Source of the DNA: Thermohalobaculum sp039805905
GTDB taxonomy: Bacteria > Pseudomonadota > Alphaproteobacteria > Rhodobacterales > Rhodobacteraceae
Reading direction: 5' to 3'
Length of the DNA: 64,000 bases
NCBI GenBank assembly: GCA_039805905.1
Contig: JBDIVM010000010.1
Coordinates: 124,001-188,000, forward strand
Shown here: positions 17,083 through 26,174 of the stretch, in pieces
How positions within the stretch are numbered: position 1 is the first letter of the stretch
How the letters are laid out: each line of letters begins with the position of its first letter
Position numbers and translations under genes: made by a program
The notes under the pieces: generated by a model
What the model saw: the letters and a program-made list of their open reading frames with translations, nothing else
What the model was told of the DNA's origin: nothing
The model's database searches: none

Positions 17083-17976
17083 TCAGGCCGCGTGCCAGGG
17101 CAGGCGGCCGTCCACGAACGGGTCGATGAAGGCCGACCGGCCCCCGGCGGCGGTCCAGAGCACCGGGAAATGGCTCTCGTCCATGGCATCGGACCCGGAG
17201 CGCTTGTAGCGGCTGTAGACATAGCCGACCTCGGCGGTGAACCGGGTCTCGGAGGAAAGGCAGTGCGACACCACGGCGCGGCGGGGATTGGCGGTGCGGT
17301 TCGGCCCGGAGCCGTGCCAGAGCCAGCCGTGGTGGATCGAGCCGCCGCCGGCGGGCACCTCGACCGGCACCATGTCCGGCTCGGACACGCCCTCCGCCTC
17401 CGCCGCCCGGCGGAAGGCGGCCCGGTAGTCGGCCGGGTTGTGGAAGGCGCCGGAGGGCGCCGAGCGGGACCAGCGGTGCGAGCCGCGGGCGAACTCCATG
17501 GTGCCGCCCTCGGCGCTGACATCGTCGAGCGCGATCCAGACCGTGCACATGAGCCCCGGCTCGGCCCATGCGGCATAGGCGCTGTCCTGGTGCATGCCCA
17601 GCGTGCCGCCGGGCACGCCCCCGGCCGCCGGCGGCTTCCAGAGCAGGTTGTCCTGCGCCAGCCTCGCGCCGGGCCAGTTGTTGAGCCCGGCCACCGCCCG
17701 GCCGATCGCGGGATGGAGCACCGCAGCCGCGATCGCCCGGCTCGACTTCCATCCGTTGCAGATCTGGCGCGTCATATGGGGATCGTGGCCTGGCCGCCAG
17801 TTGACCTCGTCAGGCATCAGACCGCTGTCATAGCGGCCCTCGAAGCAGCGCTCCATCGCCTCGCGCAGCCGCTCGACGGCGGCCGGCGGAACGACGCGCT
17901 GCCGGATCAGGAAGCCGTCGCGGGCGAAGGCGGCGGCGTCGGCTGGCGTGACCGAGAGATCGACCTCGATCGTCAT
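17083..17976 (-). CDS. Phytanoyl-CoA dioxygenase (PhyH) family protein
   Basis: 297 residues, non-haem Fe(II)/2-oxoglutarate dioxygenase fold. The iron ligands are the HxD of GMHQDSAY (near residue 127) and the distal His in SIHHGWLWHGSGPNRT, followed by the Arg of NPRRAVVSH that would bind 2-oxoglutarate. The ectoine-hydroxylase signature is absent. It would hydroxylate a small substrate, possibly a methylated amine or osmolyte, judging by its place downstream of amt and the 82-residue membrane protein. The start at 17976 is the first ATG of the domain. Confidence 0.85.
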   Translation of the reverse strand: MTIEVDLSVTPADAAAFARDGFLIRQRVVPPAAVERLREAMERCFEGRYDSGLMPDEVNWRPGHDPHMTRQICNGWKSSRAIAAAVLHPAIGRAVAGLNNWPGARLAQDNLLWKPPAAGGVPGGTLGMHQDSAYAAWAEPGLMCTVWIALDDVSAEGGTMEFARGSHRWSRSAPSGAFHNPADYRAAFRRAAEAEGVSEPDMVPVEVPAGGGSIHHGWLWHGSGPNRTANPRRAVVSHCLSSETRFTAEVGYVYSRYKRSGSDAMDESHFPVLWTAAGGRSAFIDPFVDGRLPWHAA

Positions 17977-18008
17977 CTCCGCACGCTCCGGGGCTCACGC
18001 ATGCGAGA

Positions 18009-18031
18009 AAGGGCCGGCGGTGCCGACCCTT
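18009..18031 (-). terminator. Interrupted hairpin between the 82-aa gene and phyH
   Basis: AAGGG and CCCTT arms enclose an inner GGC/GCC pairing, and a second CCTG/CAGG hairpin follows within 15 bases. The cluster sits in the 83-base gap between the small membrane gene and phyH and may reduce read-through. No T tract was seen. Confidence 0.35.
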
Positions 18032-18059
18032 CCTGTCCCGGCAGGGGATGGACCCCGCA

Positions 18060-18308
18060 TCACCCCTTGGCTTCGCCGGCGAAGACGCGGCGGAGCCGTT
18101 CGGGGCTCCTGGCAGCCTCTGCGTCGGCGGCCATCTCCTTCTTCTCGATCGCCGCCTGCTTGAAGTGGAAGGCGATCCAGAACGCCATGCCGATGCCGAC
18201 CAGGATCGTCTCCGAACCGACCATCGGGTAGATCGGGCCGAGCTGGCTCAGATCGGCGCCCTTCCAGGTCTCGACGATGGTGGTCGACATGAACTCGATG
18301 CCAGTCAT
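18060..18308 (-). CDS. Small single-span membrane protein next to Amt
   Basis: 82 residues. One hydrophobic span (about 24-46: YPMVGSETILVGIGMAFWIAF) is followed by a charged, helical C-terminus (FKQAAIEKKEMAADAEAA). GGAGAA eight bases upstream supports the ATG at 18308; an internal ATG six codons in is less likely. It lies 24 bases after the Amt gene, so it is probably co-transcribed and could be an accessory or stabilising subunit. I do not recognise the family. Confidence 0.7.
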   Translation of the reverse strand: MTGIEFMSTTIVETWKGADLSQLGPIYPMVGSETILVGIGMAFWIAFHFKQAAIEKKEMAADAEAARSPERLRRVFAGEAKG

Positions 18309-18332
18309 GATAGGTTCTCCTTCCCTTCGTCG

Positions 18333-19760
18333 TCAGCCGTTCAGTAGCCCGAGGCGCCGGGCCTCGGCGATGTCGGCCTGCGAGACCTCGATTGCGTCCA
18401 TTTCGGCAGCCATGTCCTCGCTCATGTCGAGGCCCACGAGCTCCACCGCCGGCGGCACCCGCAGCATCCCCATGCCATTGAGGATCTTGGAGACCACGAA
18501 GGCGGGCAGGAAGCCCAGGACACCGAACATGATCACTGCACCGAGGAAGTTGCCCCAGGGCGTGATGGGCGTGGTCGTCTCGTGGTAGGCGGCGGTGGCC
18601 GGATGGCCCCACAGCATGAAGCCGGCGATGACGAGGCCGATGAAGCCCGTGTAGCCATGCACGGCGACGGCGCCGATCGGGTCGTCGAGCTTGAACCGGT
18701 TCTCGACCCAGTAGTGCAGCTTGTAGGCGCAGACCGCCCCGACCGCGCCGACCAGCATCGCCTGGATCGGATGGTAGAGGTCGTTGCCGGCCGAGGCTGC
18801 AATCACTCCGGCGAGGCCGCAGGAATAGGTCCAGAACGCCTCGCCGCGCGATACCACATAGCCGGCCAGAAGGCCGCCCGAGAGCGACATCAGGAAGTTG
18901 AACACGATGGCGCTGAGCGTGGTCGGGGTCAGGTAGATGGTCGTCGCGGTGAAGGCGACCTTGCCCTCGGCCCCGCCAATCGTTCCGTGGTCGATGATCG
19001 GCACGTTGCAGGCGACGTAGAAGCCCCAGAAGCCGCAGTAGATCAGGAAGAGCCCGATCGTCACCAGCCACTTGTTATGCGGGTTGATGTTGCGGGCCGA
19101 GCCGTCGGCGGCGAACTTGCCGAGCCGCGGGCCGAGCGGGATGATCACGCCAAGCGCGGCGCCGCCGGCGATGGCATGGATCACGCCCGAGGCGTAGGCG
19201 TCGTGGTAGCCGAGCTGGGTGACCATCCAGCCGTCCGGGTGCCAGCCCCAGGCCGCGTCGATGATCCAGGTCACAGACCCCACGAGAACCGCGACGATCC
19301 AGAAGGCGGTCGGGCGGATGCGCTCGATGGTGGCGCCCGAGACGATCGAGGCCGCGGTCCAGGAGAACAGCAGGAACGCCGCCCAGAACACGCCGTTCAG
19401 CCGCGCCCAGGCAGCATTGCCGAGGGGCACCGCGTCGGCGTCGTTGACGCCCGGTCCGCCGAGGTGAGTGCCCATGATCTCGGACCAGGGCAGCGCGCTG
19501 GTGTTCTCGACCAGACCGCCGGTGATGCCGGGGCCGTTGGGGAAGGCGAAATAGATCCACCAGCCGAAGAAGTAGAAGGTGATGGTGACCAGCGGGATCA
19601 GCATCGTGTTCTTCATCAGCGTGTGGATGTGGTTCTTCCGGCGCGAGGCGCCCACCTCATACATGCAGAAGCCGACATGGATGAGGAACATCATCGGCAC
19701 CGTCACCCAGTAGTAGAACTCGGTGAAGATGATGGTCAGAGCACCAACATTGGTGTCCAT
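18333..19760 (-). CDS. amt: Amt/Rh-family ammonium or methylammonium transporter
   Basis: 475 residues with 11 or more membrane helices. The twin pore histidines are visible in SGVIHAIAGG and in LDDPIGAVAVHGYTGFIG. The N-terminal block FCMYEVGASRRKNHIHTLMKN corresponds to the Amt RxKN region. The C-terminus (MSEDMAAEMDAIEVSQADIAEARR) is unlike the GlnK-binding tail of AmtB. The ATG 19760 has GGGGAGAG upstream. Its place in the tmm/tdm region suggests uptake or recapture of ammonium or methylammonium released during demethylation. Confidence 0.9.
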   Translation of the reverse strand: MDTNVGALTIIFTEFYYWVTVPMMFLIHVGFCMYEVGASRRKNHIHTLMKNTMLIPLVTITFYFFGWWIYFAFPNGPGITGGLVENTSALPWSEIMGTHLGGPGVNDADAVPLGNAAWARLNGVFWAAFLLFSWTAASIVSGATIERIRPTAFWIVAVLVGSVTWIIDAAWGWHPDGWMVTQLGYHDAYASGVIHAIAGGAALGVIIPLGPRLGKFAADGSARNINPHNKWLVTIGLFLIYCGFWGFYVACNVPIIDHGTIGGAEGKVAFTATTIYLTPTTLSAIVFNFLMSLSGGLLAGYVVSRGEAFWTYSCGLAGVIAASAGNDLYHPIQAMLVGAVGAVCAYKLHYWVENRFKLDDPIGAVAVHGYTGFIGLVIAGFMLWGHPATAAYHETTTPITPWGNFLGAVIMFGVLGFLPAFVVSKILNGMGMLRVPPAVELVGLDMSEDMAAEMDAIEVSQADIAEARRLGLLNG

Positions 19761-19913
19761 GCGAACTCTCCCCTTGCGATCTCTCGCCATGCGGGGTGCG
19801 TTTCTGGCCGGCCCTTCACACACCCCGCGCCTGCCGACGGACCGTGGCCGGGGCGCCGCACACCCCGCTTCGGCAGGGTGGCCTTCCCCGAACTCCCGCA
19901 CAGGTTGAGACAG

Positions 19914-19932
19914 ATTGCCGCAGGCTGGCAAT
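19914..19932. promoter_or_regulatory. Dyad ATTGCC-N7-GGCAAT upstream of amt
   Basis: Perfect six-base arms with a seven-base spacer, 154 bases upstream of the amt start and bordering the AT-rich island. The geometry (T-N11-A inside ATTGCC-N7-GGCAAT) is that of a LysR-type box. No lysR gene is adjacent, so the binding protein is unknown. Confidence 0.4.
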
Positions 19933-20192
19933 AAAAATTTTCCGGAAAGGAATTTTTTTTGTCTTCTGTTCAAGGATTCATGCAGCAAAGCGCACGCACC
20001 GGACGCGCTTCGTGTCCAGCCTGGCGGATCGGGCCCGGCGTCGCGGCATCGCCGGGAGGACGGCCCGGCCCCTTCTGTGCACCCGGCGACGCGGATGCCG
20101 GGCCGGCGAACCAATTCTGAACCGATTCGCCGCCGGGCGCCCGTATCCCGTATGTCCCGAACGATCGATGCCATGTCCTCCGGAGTGCGGCA

Positions 20193-20205
20193 GTCAAATT
20201 TTGAC
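20193..20205. promoter_or_regulatory. Perfect dyad GTCAAA-T-TTTGAC
   Basis: Thirteen bases with six-base perfect arms in the amt/APC divergent region, followed by an AT-rich stretch (20206-20231). A candidate operator for a dimeric repressor or activator; the direction controlled cannot be decided. Confidence 0.4.
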
Positions 20206-20604
20206 CTAAGTCTCAATAGCTGCACAATATTTAGGCGGATCGGCGCGGCAGCCTGCGGGAAAAATCACCACCCGCCGTTTGCCGGCGGCGCCGTGTCCTC
20301 CCCGCGATTCGCCCCATGCCGGGTCGGCGCCCGCCCGCGGATGGCCGACAACGCCCTGAAAATTCGGGATTACCCACGGTCCTGCCGCGAGGCCGCCAGG
20401 CGCTGCCGCCGCCATCGGCCCATGTTTGGCGCGAATTGGCGCCATTTCTGTTGCGTTTCGGACCAGTTTTGGATCAGCTAATGGTTCACTACCGGGCCGC
20501 TGGAGGCTGCAGAGGCCGCTCTCCGGGACCGGCTCCACGCCGCCCGCCGCGAGGACGGGCGCGGCGGCGGCCTTGACACAGCGCCCGTCGCCAGGGAGGG
20601 ACGC

Positions 20605-22221
20605 ATGACAATTGCAAGCGGAATGGCCGGCGCGGCCGCGCCGGGCGCCGGGCTGCACCGGACCATCGGCTGGAAGGATGCCTTCTGGGTCGCGAGCGGC
20701 GTCCCGGCGCTGGTGCTGTTCTCGATCGGCGGCATCGCCGCCACCATCGGCAACCCGTCCTGGCTGGTCTGGGTGCTGAGCGTCGGCTTCGGCTTCATCC
20801 AGGCCTTCGTCTACGCCGAGATCGCAGGGCTGTTCCCCTCGAAGAGCGGCGGCGCCTCGGTCTACGGAGCCGCGGCCTGGGTGCGCTACGGGCGACTGAT
20901 CGCACCGCTGTCGGTCTGGTGCAACTGGCTGGCCTGGACCCCGGTGCTGGCAATTGGCGGCGGGCTGGCAGCGGGCTACATCCTGAACGCCTTCTTTGCC
21001 CCGGAGGCGGCGATCCGCACCTGGGAGATCCAGCTTGCCGATCTGAGCTTCCTGAAGGCGGACCTGGCGCTGCGCATCGATTCGACCTTCATGATCGGCG
21101 CCGGCATCCTGCTCCTGGTCTTCGCGGCGCAGCATCACGGCATCCTGCGCACGGCGAAGATCCAGACCATCATCGGGCTCGCGGTGATCATTCCGCTGCT
21201 GATCGTCGGCATCGTGCCGCTGCTGTCAGGCGACGTGCTGATGGAGAACCTGCTGCCGCTGCACCCGCTGGCCTTCGACGCCGCCGGCGCGGTGGTGCCG
21301 GGCGAGTGGAACACCGCGGGCTGGACCCTGTTCCTGGGTGGGCTCTTCATCGCCGCCTGGTCCGCCTACGCCTTCGAGACGGCGATCTGCTACACCTCGG
21401 AGTTCCGCAACCCGGCGACCGACACCTACCGGGCGATCCTCTCGGCGGGGCTGCTCTGCATCGTGGTCTACACGCTGGTGCCGCTGTCGTTTCAGGGCGT
21501 GCTGGGCGTGCAGGGGATGCTGGGCGAGGGCATCGTCGACGGCTCGGCAGTCGCGGGCGCGATGGCGACAATGGTGGGCGGCGGCTCAGTCATCTTCGGG
21601 CTGATGGTCGTCATGCTGATCCTGGCGCTGCTGCTGGCGGTGATGACTTCGATGGCGGGGTCGTCGCGGACGCTCTACCAGGGTTCGGTCGACGGCTGGC
21701 TGCCGCGCTACCTGAGCCACGCCAACGAGCACGGCGCGCCGACCCGCGCCATGTGGACCGACCTCACCTTCAACCTGATCCTCCTGATGATGTCGGACTA
21801 CCTGTTCGTGCTGGCGGTCTCGAACTGCTGCTACCTGATCTTCAACTTCCTGAACCTCAACGCCGGCTGGATCCACCGGATCGACAGCGCCGAGACGAAT
21901 CGGCCCTGGACCTGCCCGCGCCCGATGATGGTGCTGGGTGTGATCCTGAGCTTCGTCAACGCCGCGCTCCTGGGGGCCGGCGCCAATGTCTGGGGCGAAG
22001 GGACGCTCATGTCGGGCATCATCGCTGCGGCGCTGATCGTGCCGGTGTTCGCGTTCCGGCACTACGTGGTCGACGGCGGCAAGTTCCCGGCGCGGATGCT
22101 GGAGGACCTGCACGTCTCGGTGCGCGACCTGAACGTGCGCAAGGCCGGGATGCTGCCCTACCTCACGCTCGCCGGCGGCATCCTGGTGGCCGTGGTCGCG
22201 AACCAGATCTTCACGCTCTAA
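20605..22221 (+). CDS. APC-superfamily amino acid/amine permease
   Basis: 538 residues with about 12 to 14 membrane helices. The APC signature is seen at the N-terminus (WKDAFWVASGVPALVLFSIGG; FVYAEIAGLFPSKSGGASVYG, the acidic-proline helix 2 motif). The start ATG 20605 has GGGAGGGA eight bases upstream. The family takes up amino acids, polyamines or choline-like amines by proton or sodium coupling, or exchanges them. It is divergent from amt and converges on tdm; a methylated amine or a precursor such as carnitine or betaine is a possible solute, but this is inference. Confidence 0.87.
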   Translation: MTIASGMAGAAAPGAGLHRTIGWKDAFWVASGVPALVLFSIGGIAATIGNPSWLVWVLSVGFGFIQAFVYAEIAGLFPSKSGGASVYGAAAWVRYGRLIAPLSVWCNWLAWTPVLAIGGGLAAGYILNAFFAPEAAIRTWEIQLADLSFLKADLALRIDSTFMIGAGILLLVFAAQHHGILRTAKIQTIIGLAVIIPLLIVGIVPLLSGDVLMENLLPLHPLAFDAAGAVVPGEWNTAGWTLFLGGLFIAAWSAYAFETAICYTSEFRNPATDTYRAILSAGLLCIVVYTLVPLSFQGVLGVQGMLGEGIVDGSAVAGAMATMVGGGSVIFGLMVVMLILALLLAVMTSMAGSSRTLYQGSVDGWLPRYLSHANEHGAPTRAMWTDLTFNLILLMMSDYLFVLAVSNCCYLIFNFLNLNAGWIHRIDSAETNRPWTCPRPMMVLGVILSFVNAALLGAGANVWGEGTLMSGIIAAALIVPVFAFRHYVVDGGKFPARMLEDLHVSVRDLNVRKAGMLPYLTLAGGILVAVVANQIFTL

Positions 22222-22242
22222 GCGCGGCGGCAGAACCGCGGA

Positions 22243-22265
22243 GCGGCGGCCGCATGTGCCGCCGC
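22243..22265. terminator. Hairpin between convergent APC permease and tdm genes
   Basis: GCGGCGGC and GCCGCCGC, perfect eight-base arms with a seven-base loop, followed on the plus strand by TTCTTCATTTCC. It lies in the 73-base convergent gap and can serve as a terminator for the permease gene, perhaps for both. Confidence 0.6.
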
Positions 22266-22294
22266 TTCTTCATTTCCGGGGGGGCATGTCGCCC

Positions 22295-24667
22295 TCAGCC
22301 GTAATTGCCCTTCACCCGCTCCTTCGCCGGGTCGAAATGCGGGAAGGGGACCACGCGCGCCGCCAGCCGCTTCTGCCGGCCGTCGAGCTGGCCGACCTCG
22401 AGCAGGGTGCCCTCGGCGGCGTGGGTGACGTCGACGCGGGCGAGCGCGATCACCTTGCCGAGGACGGGGGATTTCACGGCCGAGGTGATCGTGCCGACCT
22501 GGGCGCGGCCAACCCGGATGCAGTCACCGTGATGGGGCACGACGCCGCCCTCGATGTCGAGGCCGACGAGCCTGCGCACCGGGCTCGCCCGGCGCCGCTC
22601 GAGCGCCGCCCGGCCGATGAAGTCGTCGGCCTTGCCCTTCAGCGGCACGGTGAAGCCGATGCCGGCCTCGAAGGGGTCGGTCTGGTCCGAGAACTCGTAA
22701 CCGGCGAAGATCAGCCCGGCCTCGATCCGCACCATGTCGAGCGCGCCGAGCCCGAAGGGTATCAGCCCGTGCGGCTGGCCGGCCTCCCAGATCGCGTCGA
22801 AAACCACGGCGGCATCCTTCGGGTGGCAGAACACCTCGTAGCCGAGCTCGCCCGTGTAGCCGGTGCGGCTGACGACCAGCGGCGCCCCCCGGTAGTCGCC
22901 GATGCGGCCGACCGCGAAGCGGAACCAGCCGAGCTCGGCGATCGAGGGCCGGGTCGGGGCGGTCCAGATCACGTCCTTCAGGATCTCGCGCGACTTCGGC
23001 CCCTGCACGGCGATGTTGCAGAGCTGGTCGGTGGACGAGCGCACCCAGGCGTTCATCCCCCGCTGCTCGGCCTGCTCGCGCATCCAGAGCCCGGAGAGGT
23101 CGCTGCCGCCGATCCAGCGGAAGTTGTTGTCGCCGAGACGGAACACGGTGCCGTCGTCGATCATGCCGCCATGATCGTAGCAGACGGCGGTGTAGACCAC
23201 CTGGCCGGTGGCAAGCTTCTTGATGTCGCGGGTGACGCAGAGCTGCAGCAGCGCCTCGGCGTCGGGGCCGGTGATCTCGTATTTGCGCAAGGGCGAGAGG
23301 TCCATGACGACGGCCTTCTCGCGGCAGGCCCAGTACTCGTCGATCCTGCCGTGGCCGGTGAACTGGTTCGCCAGCCAGTAGCCATTGTACTCGGCGAAGT
23401 CGCGGGTGTGGCGGGCGAAGCAGTCGTGGAAGCCGGTCTTCCGCGTGGACTGGACGGGACTGTCGGGCGTCATCCGGAAGCCTTTCGATCGCTGGAAATC
23501 CTCGCCGGCGCCGTAGACCCGGATCTGGATGTCGGTCGGGTTCCACGCGTTTGCCGGGCTGGTGTCGTCCGGGCAGGCGGTCGAGACGCAGACGAGGTCG
23601 GTCAGCGCCTTCAGCAGCACGAAGTCGCCGGGCCGCGACCACGGATCGTCCGAGCCGATCGCGTGGCGGGCGTCGAGCATGGTGTTGAAGAAGAAGTTGA
23701 TCGCCGGCCAGCCGCCGCGCGGCCTGACGCCGAAGCGGGCGAGGTTCCGGTTCATGTTGTCGCTGCAGTTGACGTGGCCCGGATAGCCGAGATCATCGTA
23801 GTAGCGCGCGGAGCAGGCCAGCCCGAAGGTGTCGTGCCGGCCGCAGGTATCCTGGACGATCTCGACCAGCGCCTCCTGGTCGACCGACCAGAACTTCGAG
23901 AAGATGCCGGGGCTCGGATACAGGCTTCCCATGAGGCTGCGCGTGGTTGTCGGGTCGATGTCACGCTCGATCCCCCTGTCGAGCGCGCGCAGCGAGAAGG
24001 CCTGGAAATCCGTGCACTCGCGGCCCTGCACGTCGAGGATCTGGATGAACTGGCCGGCCTTCACCTCATAGGCTCTGGCGTTGCCCGGCTGGATGTTGAG
24101 GTCGACGAGCGGATCGGCCAGCGGGTCGGGGGGCTGGAGCCCGCCCTTGGCCGGGCCCGGATCGGCGCGGCGGATGTAGAGCAGGAGTTCGGTCGGAGCG
24201 TCCTGGGCTTCGGGCTGCATCGCCCCGCCGGGGGCACAGACGATCAGGAGCCCGTCGGAGGTGGCGTGGAGCGTGGCGCTCTCGCCCGCCTTCGAGCCTT
24301 GGGTGAAGAGCCGTGCCGCGTCGGCCCGGCCGAGGTCGAAGCCGGACTGCTCCAGCGCACGCAGCACGCGCCGGCCCGAGGCGTCGCCCGCAGCAAGCGC
24401 GGCCTTGATGCCGGTCGCGTCGCCCAGCCCCTCCAGCCCGATCATGCCGGCATCCGAGCGGCCGTCGGGGGCGAAGAACACCAGCTCGGCCACCTGCAGC
24501 CCCTCGCGGTCGACGATCCAGATCTCGTCGCCCCGGTCGATCCGGACCGCGCGTGTGCCGCCGCCCGGAACCGGATGGCGCTCGACCCCGTGCGGCAGGA
24601 TCGGCAGGCCGGGGGTGACGATGCCGCCGCGGGCATAGGGGCGTTCGAAGGGAAGCTGAAGGCCCAT
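22295..24667 (-). CDS. tdm: Trimethylamine-N-oxide demethylase (aldolase)
   Basis: 790 residues, the length and two-part layout expected of Tdm. The N-terminal half is a DUF1989 (urea-carboxylase-associated-like) domain with CTDFQAFS, DTCGRHDTFGLAC and GYPGHVNCSDNMNRN, whose cysteines match the zinc site of the family. The C-terminal half is a GcvT-like tetrahydrofolate-binding domain (DLSPLRKYEITGPDAE; ISRTGY-like VVSRTGYTGELGYEVF; GALDMVRIEAGL). Tdm splits TMAO to dimethylamine and formaldehyde, the latter captured on folate. The gene directly follows tmm on the same strand, as expected for the TMA to DMA route. Confidence 0.92.
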   Translation of the reverse strand: MGLQLPFERPYARGGIVTPGLPILPHGVERHPVPGGGTRAVRIDRGDEIWIVDREGLQVAELVFFAPDGRSDAGMIGLEGLGDATGIKAALAAGDASGRRVLRALEQSGFDLGRADAARLFTQGSKAGESATLHATSDGLLIVCAPGGAMQPEAQDAPTELLLYIRRADPGPAKGGLQPPDPLADPLVDLNIQPGNARAYEVKAGQFIQILDVQGRECTDFQAFSLRALDRGIERDIDPTTTRSLMGSLYPSPGIFSKFWSVDQEALVEIVQDTCGRHDTFGLACSARYYDDLGYPGHVNCSDNMNRNLARFGVRPRGGWPAINFFFNTMLDARHAIGSDDPWSRPGDFVLLKALTDLVCVSTACPDDTSPANAWNPTDIQIRVYGAGEDFQRSKGFRMTPDSPVQSTRKTGFHDCFARHTRDFAEYNGYWLANQFTGHGRIDEYWACREKAVVMDLSPLRKYEITGPDAEALLQLCVTRDIKKLATGQVVYTAVCYDHGGMIDDGTVFRLGDNNFRWIGGSDLSGLWMREQAEQRGMNAWVRSSTDQLCNIAVQGPKSREILKDVIWTAPTRPSIAELGWFRFAVGRIGDYRGAPLVVSRTGYTGELGYEVFCHPKDAAVVFDAIWEAGQPHGLIPFGLGALDMVRIEAGLIFAGYEFSDQTDPFEAGIGFTVPLKGKADDFIGRAALERRRASPVRRLVGLDIEGGVVPHHGDCIRVGRAQVGTITSAVKSPVLGKVIALARVDVTHAAEGTLLEVGQLDGRQKRLAARVVPFPHFDPAKERVKGNYG

Positions 24668-24773
24668 GAGTTACCTTGCTGCCAATCTCATCGCGCCGCA
24701 AACCCGTTGGAACTGACGGGGTCGATGCTAGCGCCGCGCGGCGCGGTTGCCAGTCGCGCGGCGCCGGTTCCGG

Positions 24774-26114
24774 TCAGCCCCTGAGATACGCCTTCATCGA
24801 GTCGTCCATCTCCTCGACCCAGGGCGTATGGTGCTTCGGCGACATCCGGCCCGTCATCAGCGAGCGGTAGGAGTTGTTGCGGAAGCCCATGATGTCCTCG
24901 TGCTTGTGGTGCTCCCACTCCATGAAGGTCCTGTTGACCCCCTCGATGTCGAAGCTCGGGTAGTCGGTCGCCTCGATCAGCTCCTTGGTGTAGTCGCCCT
25001 GGAACCAGATCATGTCCTCGTCCGAAGCCAGTGTCTCCTCGCGGGCGCGCCACTTTGCGCTGTCGGCCCGCATCTTGGCCTTCGGGGGCAGCTTGATGCG
25101 GCCCAGGATCACGTCGCGGGCCCACCAGGCCTGGGCGTCGAACATGTTGAAGGTGTAGAACTGGTCCTGCATGCCCAGATAGAACAGCTTCGGGTTCTCC
25201 TCCCAGGCCACGCCCTTGTAGAGGCCGAGCGGCCAGAGCCGGTTGTTCGTCTTGAGCCTCAGATCGTCCGGCAGGAACGGGAAGTGGTGCAGATAGCCGG
25301 TGCAGAGGATGATGACGTCGATCTCCTTCGAGGTGCCGTCCTTGAAATGGCAGGTGCTGCCCTCGACCCGCTCCAGGAGCGGCTTCTGCTCCCAGTTGTC
25401 CGGGAAATGGAAATGCATCGGGCCCGACCGGTAGCAGACGGTCACGGACTTGCAGCCGTACTTCCAGCACTGCGAGCCGATGTCCTCGGCCGAGTAGGAG
25501 CGGCCGACCACCATGATGTTTTTGCCCTTGAACTCGAGCGCGTCGCGGAAGTCGTGGCTGTGCAGCACCCGGCCGCCGAACTTGTCGAGCCCCGGGAAGT
25601 AGGGAACGTTCGGGGTCGAGAAATGGCCGGTGGCGACGATCACGTTGTCGAACGCCTCGGAATAGGTGTGGTCGTTCTTCAGGTCGTGTGCCGTGACGGT
25701 GAACCTGCCGGTGCCGCTGTCGTAGGTGACCATGCGCACCGGCGTGCGGAAGCGGCACCAGGGCCGGACGCCCGCCTTCTCGACCCGGCCCCTGATGTAG
25801 TCGGCCAGAACCTCGCGCGGCGGATATGAGGCGATCGGCTTGCCGAAATGCTCGTCGAAGCTGTAGTCGGCGAATTCGAGGCACTCCTTCGGGCCGTTCG
25901 ACCAGAGATAGCGGTACATCGAGCAGTGGACCGGCTCGCCGTACTCGTCGGTGCCAGTGCGCCAAGTGTAGTTCCAGATGCCGCCCCAGTCCTCCTGCCG
26001 CTCGAAGCAGACGACCTCCGGGATCTCCGCGCCCTTCTCGCGCGCCGACTGGAAGGCCCTGAGCGCCGCGGTTCCCGACGGACCCGCCCCGATCACCGCT
26101 ACCCGTTTCGACAT
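24774..26114 (-). CDS. tmm: Trimethylamine monooxygenase (flavin-containing)
   Basis: 446 residues, normal for bacterial Tmm. FAD site GAGPSG (residues 9-14), the FMO identifying motif FGGRVLHSHDF (near 173), the NADPH site VVGRSYSAED, and the CTGYLHHFPFL stretch. The blocks CFERQEDWGGIWNYTWRTG and YRYLWSNGPKECLEFADY are characteristic of Tmm rather than of general FMOs. It oxidises trimethylamine to TMAO with NADPH and oxygen and may also oxidise dimethylsulfide. AAGGAGG six bases before the ATG supports the start. It lies 106 bases upstream of tdm. Confidence 0.95.
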   Translation of the reverse strand: MSKRVAVIGAGPSGTAALRAFQSAREKGAEIPEVVCFERQEDWGGIWNYTWRTGTDEYGEPVHCSMYRYLWSNGPKECLEFADYSFDEHFGKPIASYPPREVLADYIRGRVEKAGVRPWCRFRTPVRMVTYDSGTGRFTVTAHDLKNDHTYSEAFDNVIVATGHFSTPNVPYFPGLDKFGGRVLHSHDFRDALEFKGKNIMVVGRSYSAEDIGSQCWKYGCKSVTVCYRSGPMHFHFPDNWEQKPLLERVEGSTCHFKDGTSKEIDVIILCTGYLHHFPFLPDDLRLKTNNRLWPLGLYKGVAWEENPKLFYLGMQDQFYTFNMFDAQAWWARDVILGRIKLPPKAKMRADSAKWRAREETLASDEDMIWFQGDYTKELIEATDYPSFDIEGVNRTFMEWEHHKHEDIMGFRNNSYRSLMTGRMSPKHHTPWVEEMDDSMKAYLRG

Positions 26115-26174
26115 TGGTTGCCTCCTTGTTGCTTCTTGCCGTGTCAGACGTCTCCCCGCCGCACCTTCATGTGC

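Larger units (their letters stand above)
19761..20604. other. 844-base divergent regulatory region between amt and the APC permease
   Basis: No gene is supported: open frames here have low-complexity Arg/Pro/Ala translations and no ribosome site. It contains an AT-rich island at about 19928-19975 with a TTTCCGGAAA palindrome (19939-19948), a 19-base dyad at 19914-19932, a 13-base dyad at 20193-20205, and a repeated TTGGCGC around 20426-20443. It probably holds promoters for both flanking genes and binding sites for at least one regulator. Confidence 0.55.

Noticed and set aside
17083..17976. Ectoine hydroxylase (EctD)
   Set aside because: Iron ligands fit any PhyH protein; the EctD signature and ectABC neighbours are absent.
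19796..20481. Overlapping small frames in the amt/APC gap
   Set aside because: No ribosome site, no recognisable domain, composition of random GC-rich DNA.
20573..20578. TTGACA as a -35 element for the APC permease
   Set aside because: A matching -10 would fall on the ribosome site just before the start codon.
22256..24784. Long open frame antisense to tdm (over 800 codons)
   Set aside because: High GC opens antisense frames; the translation is Arg/Ala/Val/Asp-rich with no domain, and the opposite strand has a clear Tdm.
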